Assembly (NCBI GenBank): GCA_035534835.1
Contig: DATLRE010000010.1
Location: 1 to 35,777, forward strand
Direction: 5' to 3'
Source: Bog-756 sp035534835
GTDB lineage: Bacteria; Actinomycetota; Acidimicrobiia; Acidimicrobiales; RAAP-2
DNA: 35,777 bases
Below the pieces are notes generated by a model. That model searched no databases and was not told the DNA's origin. It worked only from the letters and a program-made list of their open reading frames with translations. The translations under genes were made by a program, and so were the position numbers. Shown here in pieces: positions 17,749-24,852 of this stretch (its first letter is position 1; every line of letters starts with the position of its first letter).

Positions 17749-18015
17749 CTACTTGCCCAGCGAGAAGATGAAGAGGGCGGCGAAGACAAGGTTGATGAAG
17801 TAGGCCGCCTCGGCGAGGCCGACGGTGAGGAACATCAGCGTGGTCAGGCGGCCCTGGGCCTCGGGATTGCGGGCCACGCCGGCGATCGTCTGGCTACCGG
17901 CCAGGCCGTCACCGATGGCCGCGCCGACGGCACCGCCGCCGAGGGCGAGTCCGGCGCCGATGAGGCCGCCGGCCGTCTTGATCGCACTGGTGTAGTCGAC
18001 CGGGTTTGCTGCCAT
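17749..18015 (-). CDS. atpE: ATP synthase Fo c subunit (proton ring)
   Basis: This 88-residue two-helix proteolipid has the Gly-rich first helix 'GGLIGAGLALGGGAVGAAIGDG', the polar loop 'RNPEAQG', and the second helix with proton-carrying Glu69 in 'GLAEAAYFINL'. Glu rather than Asp and the absence of sodium-ligand polar residues around it indicate a proton-coupled ring. The EAAYFI segment is the same as in M. tuberculosis AtpE, where it lines the bedaquiline site. ATG 18015 has a strong AAAGGAG. Confidence 0.97.
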   Translation of the reverse strand: MAANPVDYTSAIKTAGGLIGAGLALGGGAVGAAIGDGLAGSQTIAGVARNPEAQGRLTTLMFLTVGLAEAAYFINLVFAALFIFSLGK

Positions 18016-18087
18016 GGGAACTGCTCCTTTGTTGAGGTAGTGGGTGAACTCGGGGTGGGAGTGGTGGAACCGTGCCGTCGGCCGGCC

Positions 18088-18873
18088 TCAGTGGGCCTCG
18101 TCCTGCGCCATCGCAGTGTCGAAGTAGACGATCGTGAGGAGAGCGAAGATGAAGGCCTGGATGGCGCCGATGGCCATGTCGAAGGTCTTCCACACGAGGG
18201 TGAACGGGACCGAGAGGATTCCGCCGATCGGGACCGGGCCGAGCTTCCAGATGACCAGGGCGGCCAGGAGCGACAGCATCAGGCCGCCGGCGAAGAGGTT
18301 GCCGAAGAGACGGAGCGTGAGGGTCACCGGCTTGACCAGTTCCTCGATCACGTTCATGAACAGGTTGACCGGGAACAGCTTGGAGGAGAACGGCTGCGCC
18401 GCGTAGTGCTTGAGGTAGCCGCCGAGTCCCCGGCTCTTGATGGCCGCCCCGTGGACCATGACGATGACGTAGAGGGCCATGGCCAAGGGCAGGTTGATGT
18501 CGCTGGTGGGGGCGGGCAGGAACTCCAGCTTCGAGCCGATGCTGAGCACCTCGAAGAGGTTGCAGGTGAAGATGAAGACGAAGAGCGTGAGCGCCAGCGG
18601 GACCACCTTGGCGCCGCGGGGACCGATCGAGTCGTCGACCTGGGTCTGCACGGCACCGACGGCCATCTCCCACAACAGCTGGAACTTGCCGGGCACGCCA
18701 CTCGTCGCCCGTGACCGCAGGACGAGACCGAGCGTGATCACGATGGCCCCGGCGATGCACGTGGCCCACACGATGTCGAGGTCGATGGTCAGGCCGAACA
18801 CGTGGCGCTGCAGACGGTCCCCGACCGAGATGTCGATGCCCGTCAGGGGGCTGGACAGGATTCCGGGACCCAT
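18088..18873 (-). CDS. atpB: ATP synthase Fo a subunit (proton channel)
   Basis: This 261-residue membrane protein carries the essential arginine (Arg188) in 'LTLRLFGNLFAGG' and the family stretch 'FTCNLFEVLSIG'. Several hydrophobic helices are visible. ATG 18873 is chosen because GGAGGTG lies about 9 nt before it. GTG 18885, four codons earlier, would sit inside that ribosome binding site and overlap the atpI stop. The end is rich in 'YFDTAMAQDEAH'. Confidence 0.95.
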   Translation of the reverse strand: MGPGILSSPLTGIDISVGDRLQRHVFGLTIDLDIVWATCIAGAIVITLGLVLRSRATSGVPGKFQLLWEMAVGAVQTQVDDSIGPRGAKVVPLALTLFVFIFTCNLFEVLSIGSKLEFLPAPTSDINLPLAMALYVIVMVHGAAIKSRGLGGYLKHYAAQPFSSKLFPVNLFMNVIEELVKPVTLTLRLFGNLFAGGLMLSLLAALVIWKLGPVPIGGILSVPFTLVWKTFDMAIGAIQAFIFALLTIVYFDTAMAQDEAH

Positions 18874-18877
18874 GGGG

Positions 18878-19462
18878 TCAGGCACCTCCGGGGATGTCGT
18901 CGCCGGCGGTGCCGGCGGGGGGCGGTACGTCGCCCACGTTGGCGTCGACGATGCCGCCTTCGAGGCCGCCTTCGACGACGCGCCGCCCGGCGACCACCGA
19001 GGCGTCGACCACGTTGGAGTCGACGATCGGGCCGTCGAGCGGATCCTCGTCCTCGTCCACGCCCTCGGGCATCGGCCCGGCCTTCGCCATCGACCGGGCC
19101 ATGTTGAAGATCAGGACGAACTGGAAGAGCGCCAACCCACCCAGCACGCCGAATCCCAGGCCCTTGTCGATCATCGCCAGGCCGAGGGCGATGACGGTGA
19201 CGACGGCCAGCCGGCCGAGCGTGTTGGCGGCCAGGGGGCGCTTCGGGTTGTCGGTACCGGTGGCGGCCACCTTGTCCACGGACACGCCGACCAGCCGGTA
19301 GTTGACCGTTCCCAGGGCTAGGCCGATGCAGGCGCCCACGCCGACCCACAGGTAGCCGAACGAGAACGCCGCCACCAGGACCACCACGCCGAACAGGAGC
19401 GAGGTGGCAACCGTGCGGCGGGACACCTCGCCGATGTCGGGCAGTTCGAAGTGGGCGAACAC
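18878..19462 (-). CDS. atpI: AtpI-like membrane protein of the ATP synthase operon
   Basis: This 194-residue protein has four hydrophobic helices, 'TVATSLLFGVVVLVAAFSFGYL', 'GVGACIGLALGTVNYRLVG', 'LGRLAVVTVIALGLAMI' and 'GVLGGLALFQFVLIFNMA', then a long acidic, valine-rich cytoplasmic tail. Position just before atpB and the helix layout fit ATP synthase subunit I family proteins (compare Rv1303 in M. tuberculosis). AtpI is thought to help c-ring assembly and Mg2+ handling. The start is GTG 19462; no Shine-Dalgarno is apparent. The roughly 75-residue tail ('EGVDEDEDPLDGPIVDSNVVDASVV') is unusual. Confidence 0.75.
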   Translation of the reverse strand: MFAHFELPDIGEVSRRTVATSLLFGVVVLVAAFSFGYLWVGVGACIGLALGTVNYRLVGVSVDKVAATGTDNPKRPLAANTLGRLAVVTVIALGLAMIDKGLGFGVLGGLALFQFVLIFNMARSMAKAGPMPEGVDEDEDPLDGPIVDSNVVDASVVAGRRVVEGGLEGGIVDANVGDVPPPAGTAGDDIPGGA

Positions 19463-19514
19463 GTCTAGACCGCCCGTCCGGTGGGAACCGCCGTCGGTAC
19501 GTGCGTGGCCGAGG

Positions 19515-19784
19515 TCAGAGGTACTTGCGCACCGTGGCGACGACCATCAGCACGGCCAGGACCACGCCGAGCGAGAGCCCGACCAGCAGGCCGAGCGGCG
19601 ACGAGTGCAGCCAGGCGTCGAGCGCCAGGCCGCCGCCGACCGTGATGGCCAGGCACACCCCGAGCGAGAGCCCGAGGCCGAGGAAGGCGCTCGCCCCCGC
19701 CGTCATCCCCCGGTGCTCGGCCCCGTCGGGCCCCGCGTCCGGCGTCGGGTCGTCGGCACCGGTGCGGGGGTCGGGAGGGTCCAC
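19515..19784 (-). CDS. atpZ: AtpZ/AtpI-family small membrane protein
   Basis: This 89-residue protein has a polar, proline-rich N-terminus and two membrane helices: 'ASAFLGLGLSLGVCLAITVGGGLALDAWL' and 'SPLGLLVGLSLGVVLAVLMVVATVRK'. The pattern 'GLGLSLG...GGGLALDAWLHSSPLGLLVGLSLG' matches the AtpZ hairpin family, small accessory proteins at the head of atp operons. It is the first gene of the operon. The start is GTG 19784. Confidence 0.75.
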   Translation of the reverse strand: MDPPDPRTGADDPTPDAGPDGAEHRGMTAGASAFLGLGLSLGVCLAITVGGGLALDAWLHSSPLGLLVGLSLGVVLAVLMVVATVRKYL

Positions 19785-20015
19785 GTGCGGTCCGGGCCGC
19801 GTCAGGAGAGGTGGGGTCGAAAGGCGTCACGAAGGAGTTCCGAGGTCACGCTGCGGACGAGCGGCGCGTCGTCCGGGAGCTGGTCGCGAGGGGGTGCAGG
19901 CACACGGCGCGACCCATCGGGGTGGACCCCTCTGAAGGGGTGGGAGGCCTGCAATTCACGTGGCGAATCATCGCACCATTCGCCCGGTTGCGGCAAAACG
20001 CAGGAAACGGGCTGT
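19785..20015 (-). promoter_or_regulatory. atp operon promoter and long leader region
   Basis: This 231-bp gap lies between wecA and atpZ. On the minus strand TTGCCG and GATGAT with an 18-bp spacer may be -35 and -10 elements (about 19991-19968), which would give a leader of about 175 nt. An inverted repeat GGCGAAT/ATTCGCC (19962-19984) overlaps the -10. A hairpin ACCCCT/AGGGGT follows at 19926-19941. A 33-codon frame at 19802-19903 has weaker third-position GC than the genes and is not called. Transcription from rpiB may also read through. Confidence 0.35.
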
Positions 20016-21317
20016 TCACAGGTCGGAAACGGTGGTGGCCGGCGTGCCGACGTGCACGCCCCCGGCCCCGTCGGCGGCCGCGACCCCACCCGCGACGTCC
20101 CCCGCGGGTGGCGCGTCGGGACACCCGTCGACCGACGCGGTCCCCTCCCCCGCCGGTGGCTCGTCGAGCTCCGCCGACGGGTCGTCGAGCTCGGCGTGGC
20201 GCCGGATCGACGGATGGAAGAGCGTGTAGAGGATGACGCCGAGGGCGAGCACCCCGAACGGGATGAACGCGTTCACGCTCGAGATGTAGAGGGGGAAGAG
20301 CACCAGGCCGGACAGCAGGACGGTCCACGCCCACAGGATCAGCACGCTCCGCCGGTGCCCGTGGCCGAGCCGGAGCAGCCGGTGGTGGAGGTGGTTCTTG
20401 TCCGGGGTCGAGAACCCGGTCCGGTTGGCCGTCCGCCGGACGAAGGCGAAGGCCATGTCGACGATGGGCACCCCCAGGATGAAGAAGGGGATGAAGAGGG
20501 GGGCGAAGAAGAAGTAGGTCTGTCCACTGCGCCCGGCCACGCCTCCCACGTTTCCCGACGTCCGGCCCCCGATCAGCATGGTGGAGGCCGCCATCAACAG
20601 GCCGAGCAGGAGCGCACCGCCGTCACCCATGAAGATCCTCGCCGGGTGGAAGTTGTGGGGGAGGAAGCCGAGGCAGATCCCGCAGGTGATCACGGCGATG
20701 AGCGGCCCGATGTTGTCGGCCGGGAGGTTGCCCAGTCCCTGGAGGTGGAGGCCGTAGACGGCCAGTGCCCCCGAGGCGATGGCCACCACCCCGGCCGCCA
20801 GTCCGTCGAGCCCGTCGATGAGGTTCACCGCATTGGTGATGGCGACGACCCAGAGCGCCGTGAGCAGCGGGGTCCACTCGGGCGACAGCTGCACCAGTCC
20901 GGTCAGCGGGATCTTGAACTGGAACCAGGTCACCCCCAGGAAGTACAGGATCGTGGCCGCCAGGACCTGGCCGGCCACCTTGGCCGGGGCCGACATGTCG
21001 CGGAAGTCGTCGATCAGGCCCACCACGAAGATGGCGGCCGCCCCCAGCAGGAGGCCGAGCGGCTCCGACGACCCCCGGAAGAGCGGTGCGAGGGCGGGCA
21101 CCGAGGCGGCCACCGCCCAGGCCACCAGCATCCCGAGGAACATGGCCACGCCCCCCGACTGGGGGGTCACCCGCTGGTGCACCTTGCGGGCGTCGGGCTG
21201 GGCCACGTAGCCGATCCCGACGGCGATGCGCCGGGCCGGGAAGGTGAGGATCCACGTGCCGGCGGCGGCGACGACGAGCAGCACCGCGTACCAATTGAGC
21301 GGGATGCCCGAGGTCAC
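20016..21317 (-). CDS. wecA: Polyprenyl-phosphate N-acetylglucosamine-1-phosphate transferase (WecA/TagO type)
   Basis: This 433-residue multi-pass membrane protein of the MraY/WecA family transfers a sugar-1-phosphate from a UDP-sugar to a polyprenyl phosphate. The family motifs are present: Asp-Asp in 'GLIDDFRD' (103-104), 'NAVNLIDGLDGLA' (162-174), 'FMGDGGALLLG', and the C-terminal 'HHRLLRLGHGHR', which favours WecA/TagO over MraY. The tail of about 80 residues after the last helix is acidic, then Ala/Gly-rich. In M. tuberculosis the homologue Rv1302 also precedes the atp operon and starts arabinogalactan linker synthesis. The start is GTG 21317, 51 bp after glyA. Confidence 0.9.
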   Translation of the reverse strand: MTSGIPLNWYAVLLVVAAAGTWILTFPARRIAVGIGYVAQPDARKVHQRVTPQSGGVAMFLGMLVAWAVAASVPALAPLFRGSSEPLGLLLGAAAIFVVGLIDDFRDMSAPAKVAGQVLAATILYFLGVTWFQFKIPLTGLVQLSPEWTPLLTALWVVAITNAVNLIDGLDGLAAGVVAIASGALAVYGLHLQGLGNLPADNIGPLIAVITCGICLGFLPHNFHPARIFMGDGGALLLGLLMAASTMLIGGRTSGNVGGVAGRSGQTYFFFAPLFIPFFILGVPIVDMAFAFVRRTANRTGFSTPDKNHLHHRLLRLGHGHRRSVLILWAWTVLLSGLVLFPLYISSVNAFIPFGVLALGVILYTLFHPSIRRHAELDDPSAELDEPPAGEGTASVDGCPDAPPAGDVAGGVAAADGAGGVHVGTPATTVSDL

Positions 21318-21368
21318 GGGGTCATCCCGGTCGGCACACCCGACCGCCGGTCGTGCGCCCGGCCCCGG

Positions 21369-22673
21369 TCACGCCCCGGCCAGGTCGGGGTACGGCGGAA
21401 ACGCCAGGCACAGCTCGCGGACCTCGGCCCGGACGGCGGCGACGGCGCGGTCGTCGCCCCGCTCGCGCAGCGTCCGCCCGATGAGGCCGCCGATGCGGGC
21501 CATCTCGGCCTCGCCCATCCCGACGGTCGTCTGGGCGGCGGATCCGAGGCGCAGGCCCGACGTCACGAACGGGGACCGGGGGTCGTCGGGGATGGTGTTG
21601 CGGTTGCAGGTGATGCCGGCCCGGTCCAGGACCTCCTGGGCCTCCTTGCCGGTCAGCTCGGCGTCGAAGGTGCGCAGGTCGCACAGGACCTGGTGATTCT
21701 CGGTGCCGCCCGACACCAGTCGGATGCCCTCGGCGGCCACGGCGTCGGCCAGCGCCTTGGCGTTGGCGACCACCTGGGCGGCGTAGGTGCGGAACTCCGG
21801 TCGGGCCGCCTCGGCGAAGGCCACCGCCTTGGCGGCGATCACGTTCTCGAGGGGGCCGCCCTGCAGCCCGGGGAAGATGGCGCTGTCGATGGGCTTGGCC
21901 AGCTCGGACGAGCACACGATGGCCCCGCCGCGCGGGCCGCGCAGCGTCTTGTGGGTCGTGAACGTCACCACGTCGGCCACCCCGACCGGCGACGGGTGGG
22001 CCCCACCGGCGATGAGCCCGGCCGGGTGGGCGGCGTCGAACAGGAACCGTGCCCCCACCGAGTCGGCGATCTCGCGGAACGGCAGGGGGTCGATGATCCG
22101 GGCGTAGGCGGTCGACCCGGCCACGACCAGGGCGGGCCGGTGGGTGCGGGCGAGGTCGGCGACCTGGTCGAAGTCGATGATCTCCCCCGGCTTGTCCGGG
22201 TCGTCGGTGGCCGGCGAGACCCCGTAGGAGACGAAGTTCCACACCTTGGAGGTGATGCTGGCCGGCGAGCCGTGGGTGAGGTGGCCGCCGTGGTCGAGCC
22301 GCATGGCGAGCACCGTGTCGCCCGGCTGCAGGAGGGCCTGGTAGACGGCCAGGTTGGCGTTCGACCCGGCGTGGGGCTGCACGTTGGCGTGCTCGGCCCC
22401 GAACAGCGCCGTCAGGCGGTCGCGGGCCAGGTCCTCGACCTCGTCGATGACCTGGTTCCCGCCGTAGTAGCGGCGCCCGGGGTAGCCCTCGGCGTACTTG
22501 TTGGTCAGCACCGACCCGGTGGCGGCCAGCACGGCGGTCGACGTGAAGTTCTCCGAGGCGATCAGCTGCACGGTGGTGGACTGCCGCTCGACCTCGGCCC
22601 CGAGCAGCGCCCGGACCTCGGGGTCGCCGACGAGCCACTCGTCGAAGGGCGAGGCGTGGGTGGGGCTGCTCAT
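21369..22673 (-). CDS. glyA: Serine hydroxymethyltransferase
   Basis: This 434-residue PLP enzyme interconverts serine and glycine with tetrahydrofolate. 'IASENFTS', 'NKYAEGYPGRRYYGG', 'VQPHAGSNANLAVY' and 'TTHKTLRGPRGG' with PLP-lysine Lys242 are all present. The frame runs open about 800 bp further upstream, but the family N-terminus fixes the start at ATG 22673. AAAGG lies about 15 nt before it, inside a leader very similar to that of atpA. It is 31 bp downstream of rpiB and probably co-transcribed. Confidence 0.96.
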   Translation of the reverse strand: MSSPTHASPFDEWLVGDPEVRALLGAEVERQSTTVQLIASENFTSTAVLAATGSVLTNKYAEGYPGRRYYGGNQVIDEVEDLARDRLTALFGAEHANVQPHAGSNANLAVYQALLQPGDTVLAMRLDHGGHLTHGSPASITSKVWNFVSYGVSPATDDPDKPGEIIDFDQVADLARTHRPALVVAGSTAYARIIDPLPFREIADSVGARFLFDAAHPAGLIAGGAHPSPVGVADVVTFTTHKTLRGPRGGAIVCSSELAKPIDSAIFPGLQGGPLENVIAAKAVAFAEAARPEFRTYAAQVVANAKALADAVAAEGIRLVSGGTENHQVLCDLRTFDAELTGKEAQEVLDRAGITCNRNTIPDDPRSPFVTSGLRLGSAAQTTVGMGEAEMARIGGLIGRTLRERGDDRAVAAVRAEVRELCLAFPPYPDLAGA

Positions 22674-22704
22674 GGGGTCGGCTGCTGCCTTTCGTGTCGG
22701 CACG

Positions 22705-23175
22705 TCACGGTAGGGACGCGCCGAGGGCGTCGAGTCCCGCGTCGAGGTCGGTGATCTGTTCGATGCGCCGCTGGTGGCGGCCACCCTCGAATCCGGTGGA
22801 GAAGAACGCGTCGACCGCGTCCACCGCCTCGGCCGGACCGGTCGTCCGCCCGCCCAGGCACACCACGTTGGCGTCGTTGTGGCGGCGGGCCAGCGCCGCC
22901 GTGGTGGAGTCGTGGACGACCGCGGCCCGGATGCCGGGCACCTTGTTGGCGGCCATGCCGATGCCGATCCCGGTCCCGCACACGCAGACGCCCTGCTCCG
23001 CACGCCCGTCGAGCACCGCCGCGGCCACCGCCTGGCCGAAGTGCGGGTAGTCGACGGAGACCGCCGCCGTGTCCGTCCCGAGGTCGAGGATCTCGTGGCC
23101 GGCGGCGGCCAGGTGGTCGGCCAGGAGCGACTTGAGGACGTAGCCCGCGTGGTCCGAGCCCAGTGCGATGCGCAT
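22705..23175 (-). CDS. rpiB: Ribose-5-phosphate isomerase B
   Basis: This 156-residue enzyme interconverts ribose-5-phosphate and ribulose-5-phosphate. 'IALGSDHAGY' is the phosphate/substrate start motif. 'VCVCGTGIGIGMAANKVPGIRAA' carries Cys66, the catalytic base of E. coli-type RpiB; M. tuberculosis RpiB lacks this cysteine. 'SRR/RRHNDANVVCLGGR'-type motif is present as 'ARRHNDANVVCLGGR'. The start is ATG 23175, with TACACT exactly 6 nt upstream and no Shine-Dalgarno. It heads the rpiB-glyA-wecA group and is divergent from the thiolase-like gene. Confidence 0.95.
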   Translation of the reverse strand: MRIALGSDHAGYVLKSLLADHLAAAGHEILDLGTDTAAVSVDYPHFGQAVAAAVLDGRAEQGVCVCGTGIGIGMAANKVPGIRAAVVHDSTTAALARRHNDANVVCLGGRTTGPAEAVDAVDAFFSTGFEGGRHQRRIEQITDLDAGLDALGASLP

Positions 23176-23181
23176 CCCCCG

Positions 23182-23187
23182 AGTGTA
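23182..23187 (-). promoter_or_regulatory. Putative leaderless -10 element of rpiB
   Basis: TACACT on the minus strand is followed by CGGGGG (6 nt) and ATG 23175. The element and spacer are nearly identical to those before the gene at 30118. Confidence 0.5.
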
Positions 23188-23229
23188 CCGAGTGCGCCGG
23201 GGGGCAATCGGCCCGATCCGGGCCGCCGG

Positions 23230-23235
23230 TAGGCT
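23230..23235 (+). promoter_or_regulatory. Putative -10 element of the thiolase-like gene
   Basis: TAGGCT lies 9 nt before ATG 23245 and no Shine-Dalgarno is seen. The divergent rpiB promoter is only about 45 bp away, so the two -35 regions would overlap. Confidence 0.35.
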
Positions 23236-23244
23236 GGCGCGCCG

Positions 23245-24843
23245 ATGACCATCGACCCCTCCACCCCGGTGGTCGTGGGGGTCGGCCAGGTGACCAACCG
23301 ACCCCACACCGAGGGGGAGGGCTCGCTGGCCGACCGCCCCGAGCCGCTCGGCCTCATGCTCGACGCGGTGGTGGCCGCCGTCGAGGACTGCGACGGCGCA
23401 CGGCCGGGCGGGGCGGCGCCGGCGGGGCGGGCGCTGCTGGGCCGGACCGCCTCGCTCCGGGTGGCCAACCCCCTCAGCTGGCACTACATCGATCCGGGGG
23501 CACTGCTGGCCGAGGAGCTCGGCATCGAGCCCGAACAGGTCCTGGTCACGACGACGGGCGGCAACAACCCGCAGGCCCTCGTCAACGCCACCGCCCTGGC
23601 CATCGCCCGGGGGGAGCTCGACGTCGCCGTCCTGGCCGGCGCCGACTGCTACTACACGCAGGCCGCCGCCCGCCGGCATCCGGACCGGCCCCTGCTGCCG
23701 TGGACGGTCCAGCCGGCCGACACCGGGGTGCCGACCTTCTTCGGCAGCGACCGGCGGGGGACCACCCGGTCGGAGGAGGAGCGCGGCCTCGACCTCCCGA
23801 TCCACGTGTTCCCCCTGTTCGAGAACGCGCTGCGGGCCGAGTCCGGACGGACGCTGCCCGAGCACGTGGCCCACATCGGCGAGCTGTGGTCGCGGTTCTC
23901 GGAGGTGGCGTCGCACAACCCGTACGCGTGGCTGCGCGAGCCGCGGACGTCCGAGGAGATCACCACGGTCACCGAGGCGAACCGGATGATCGCCTACCCC
24001 TACACCAAGCTGCTGACGGCCAACCTCCAGGTGGACCAGGGTGCGGCGGCCATCCTGTGCTCGGCGGCGGCGGCCGAGGCGGCCGGGGTCCCCCGCGACC
24101 GCTGGGTCTTCCCCCTGGCCGGCGCCGATGCGGAGGACCACTGGTTCCTGTCCCACCGGGCCGACTTCCACTCCTCCCCCGCCATCCGCCTGGCCGGTGC
24201 CTCGGCGCTCACCCTGGCCGGAACCACGGCGGACGCCCTCGACCACGTCGACCTCTACTCCTGCTTTCCGGCGGCCGTGGAGATCGCCGCCACCGAATTG
24301 GGACTGCCCGAGGACGATCCGGCCCGCCCGCTCACGGTGACCGGCGGCATGACGTTCGCCGGCGGCCCCGGCAACGACTACGGGACGCACTCGCTCGCCG
24401 CCATGGTCGGCGTCCTGCGCGCGAACCCGGGTGGGATCGGGCTCACCACCGGGCTCGGGTGGTACCTCTCCAAGCACAGCATCGGCGTCTACGGCACCGC
24501 GCCCAACACCACGGGCGACGTGGACGCCGACCTGCTGCCCGAGGGCGCCGTCGTCGAATCGGCCGCCGGGTTCGCCCGGGCCGACCCCCAGGCGGCCGTC
24601 GGGTCGCTGCCCCAGTGCTCGCCGGATGCCGACGCCCGGGGGGAGGTGACGGTCGAGACGTACTCGGTCGAGTTCGGACGACCCGGGTCCCCCGAGCGCG
24701 CCGTCGTGGCCTGCCGGACCCTCGAGGGGCGGCGGGCCTGGGCCCGCGTGACCGACCCGGACCAGCTGGCCGTGCTGGTGACCGAGGAGGGTTGCGGGCG
24801 CCTCGGCACCCTGCGGGCCGACGGCGAGGTCGACCTCCGCTAG
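23245..24843 (+). CDS. Thiolase-like protein lacking the nucleophilic cysteine
   Basis: This 532-residue protein is of the thiolase/'acetyl-CoA acetyltransferase' superfamily. 'PVVVGVGQVTNRP' is the N-terminal thiolase strand. 'NATALAIARGELDVAVLAGAD' is the helix after the active-site loop. 'VDLYSCFPAAVEIAA' and 'GGMTFAGGPGNDYGTHSLAAMV' are the later core motifs. Where a thiolase has its nucleophilic Cys, the loop reads 'VTTTGGNNPQALVN' (101-114), with no Cys. After residue about 430 comes a beta-rich C-terminal extension ('EVTVETYSVEFGRPG'). Similar long actinobacterial proteins are annotated as acetyl-CoA acetyltransferases, but without Cys a standard thiolase reaction is doubtful. The end is 9 bp from a convergent gene. 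Confidence 0.8.
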   Translation: MTIDPSTPVVVGVGQVTNRPHTEGEGSLADRPEPLGLMLDAVVAAVEDCDGARPGGAAPAGRALLGRTASLRVANPLSWHYIDPGALLAEELGIEPEQVLVTTTGGNNPQALVNATALAIARGELDVAVLAGADCYYTQAAARRHPDRPLLPWTVQPADTGVPTFFGSDRRGTTRSEEERGLDLPIHVFPLFENALRAESGRTLPEHVAHIGELWSRFSEVASHNPYAWLREPRTSEEITTVTEANRMIAYPYTKLLTANLQVDQGAAAILCSAAAAEAAGVPRDRWVFPLAGADAEDHWFLSHRADFHSSPAIRLAGASALTLAGTTADALDHVDLYSCFPAAVEIAATELGLPEDDPARPLTVTGGMTFAGGPGNDYGTHSLAAMVGVLRANPGGIGLTTGLGWYLSKHSIGVYGTAPNTTGDVDADLLPEGAVVESAAGFARADPQAAVGSLPQCSPDADARGEVTVETYSVEFGRPGSPERAVVACRTLEGRRAWARVTDPDQLAVLVTEEGCGRLGTLRADGEVDLR

Positions 24844-24852
24844 GTGCCCGGA

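Noticed and set aside
18873..18885. GTG 18885 as the atpB start
   Set aside because: It would place the start inside the GGAGGTG ribosome binding site that properly positions ATG 18873; the difference is only four codons.
19802..19903. 33-codon minus-strand frame in the atp leader
   Set aside because: Third-position GC is clearly lower than in neighbouring genes and no conserved motif is seen, so it is not called as a gene.
19404..22754. Open frame of over 1,100 codons on the plus strand opposite atpI to glyA
   Set aside because: Same cause: absence of stops in high-GC antisense sequence. The product is low-complexity and matches nothing.
21369..23468. glyA with a 264-residue N-terminal extension
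   Set aside because: The extension overlaps rpiB out of frame and lacks any conserved sequence; ATG 22673 fits the family.
24826..24837. 12-bp palindrome GAGGTCGACCTC near the end of the thiolase-like gene
   Set aside because: It is fully explained by codons for Glu-Val-Asp-Leu and is too short and central to be a convincing terminator or operator.
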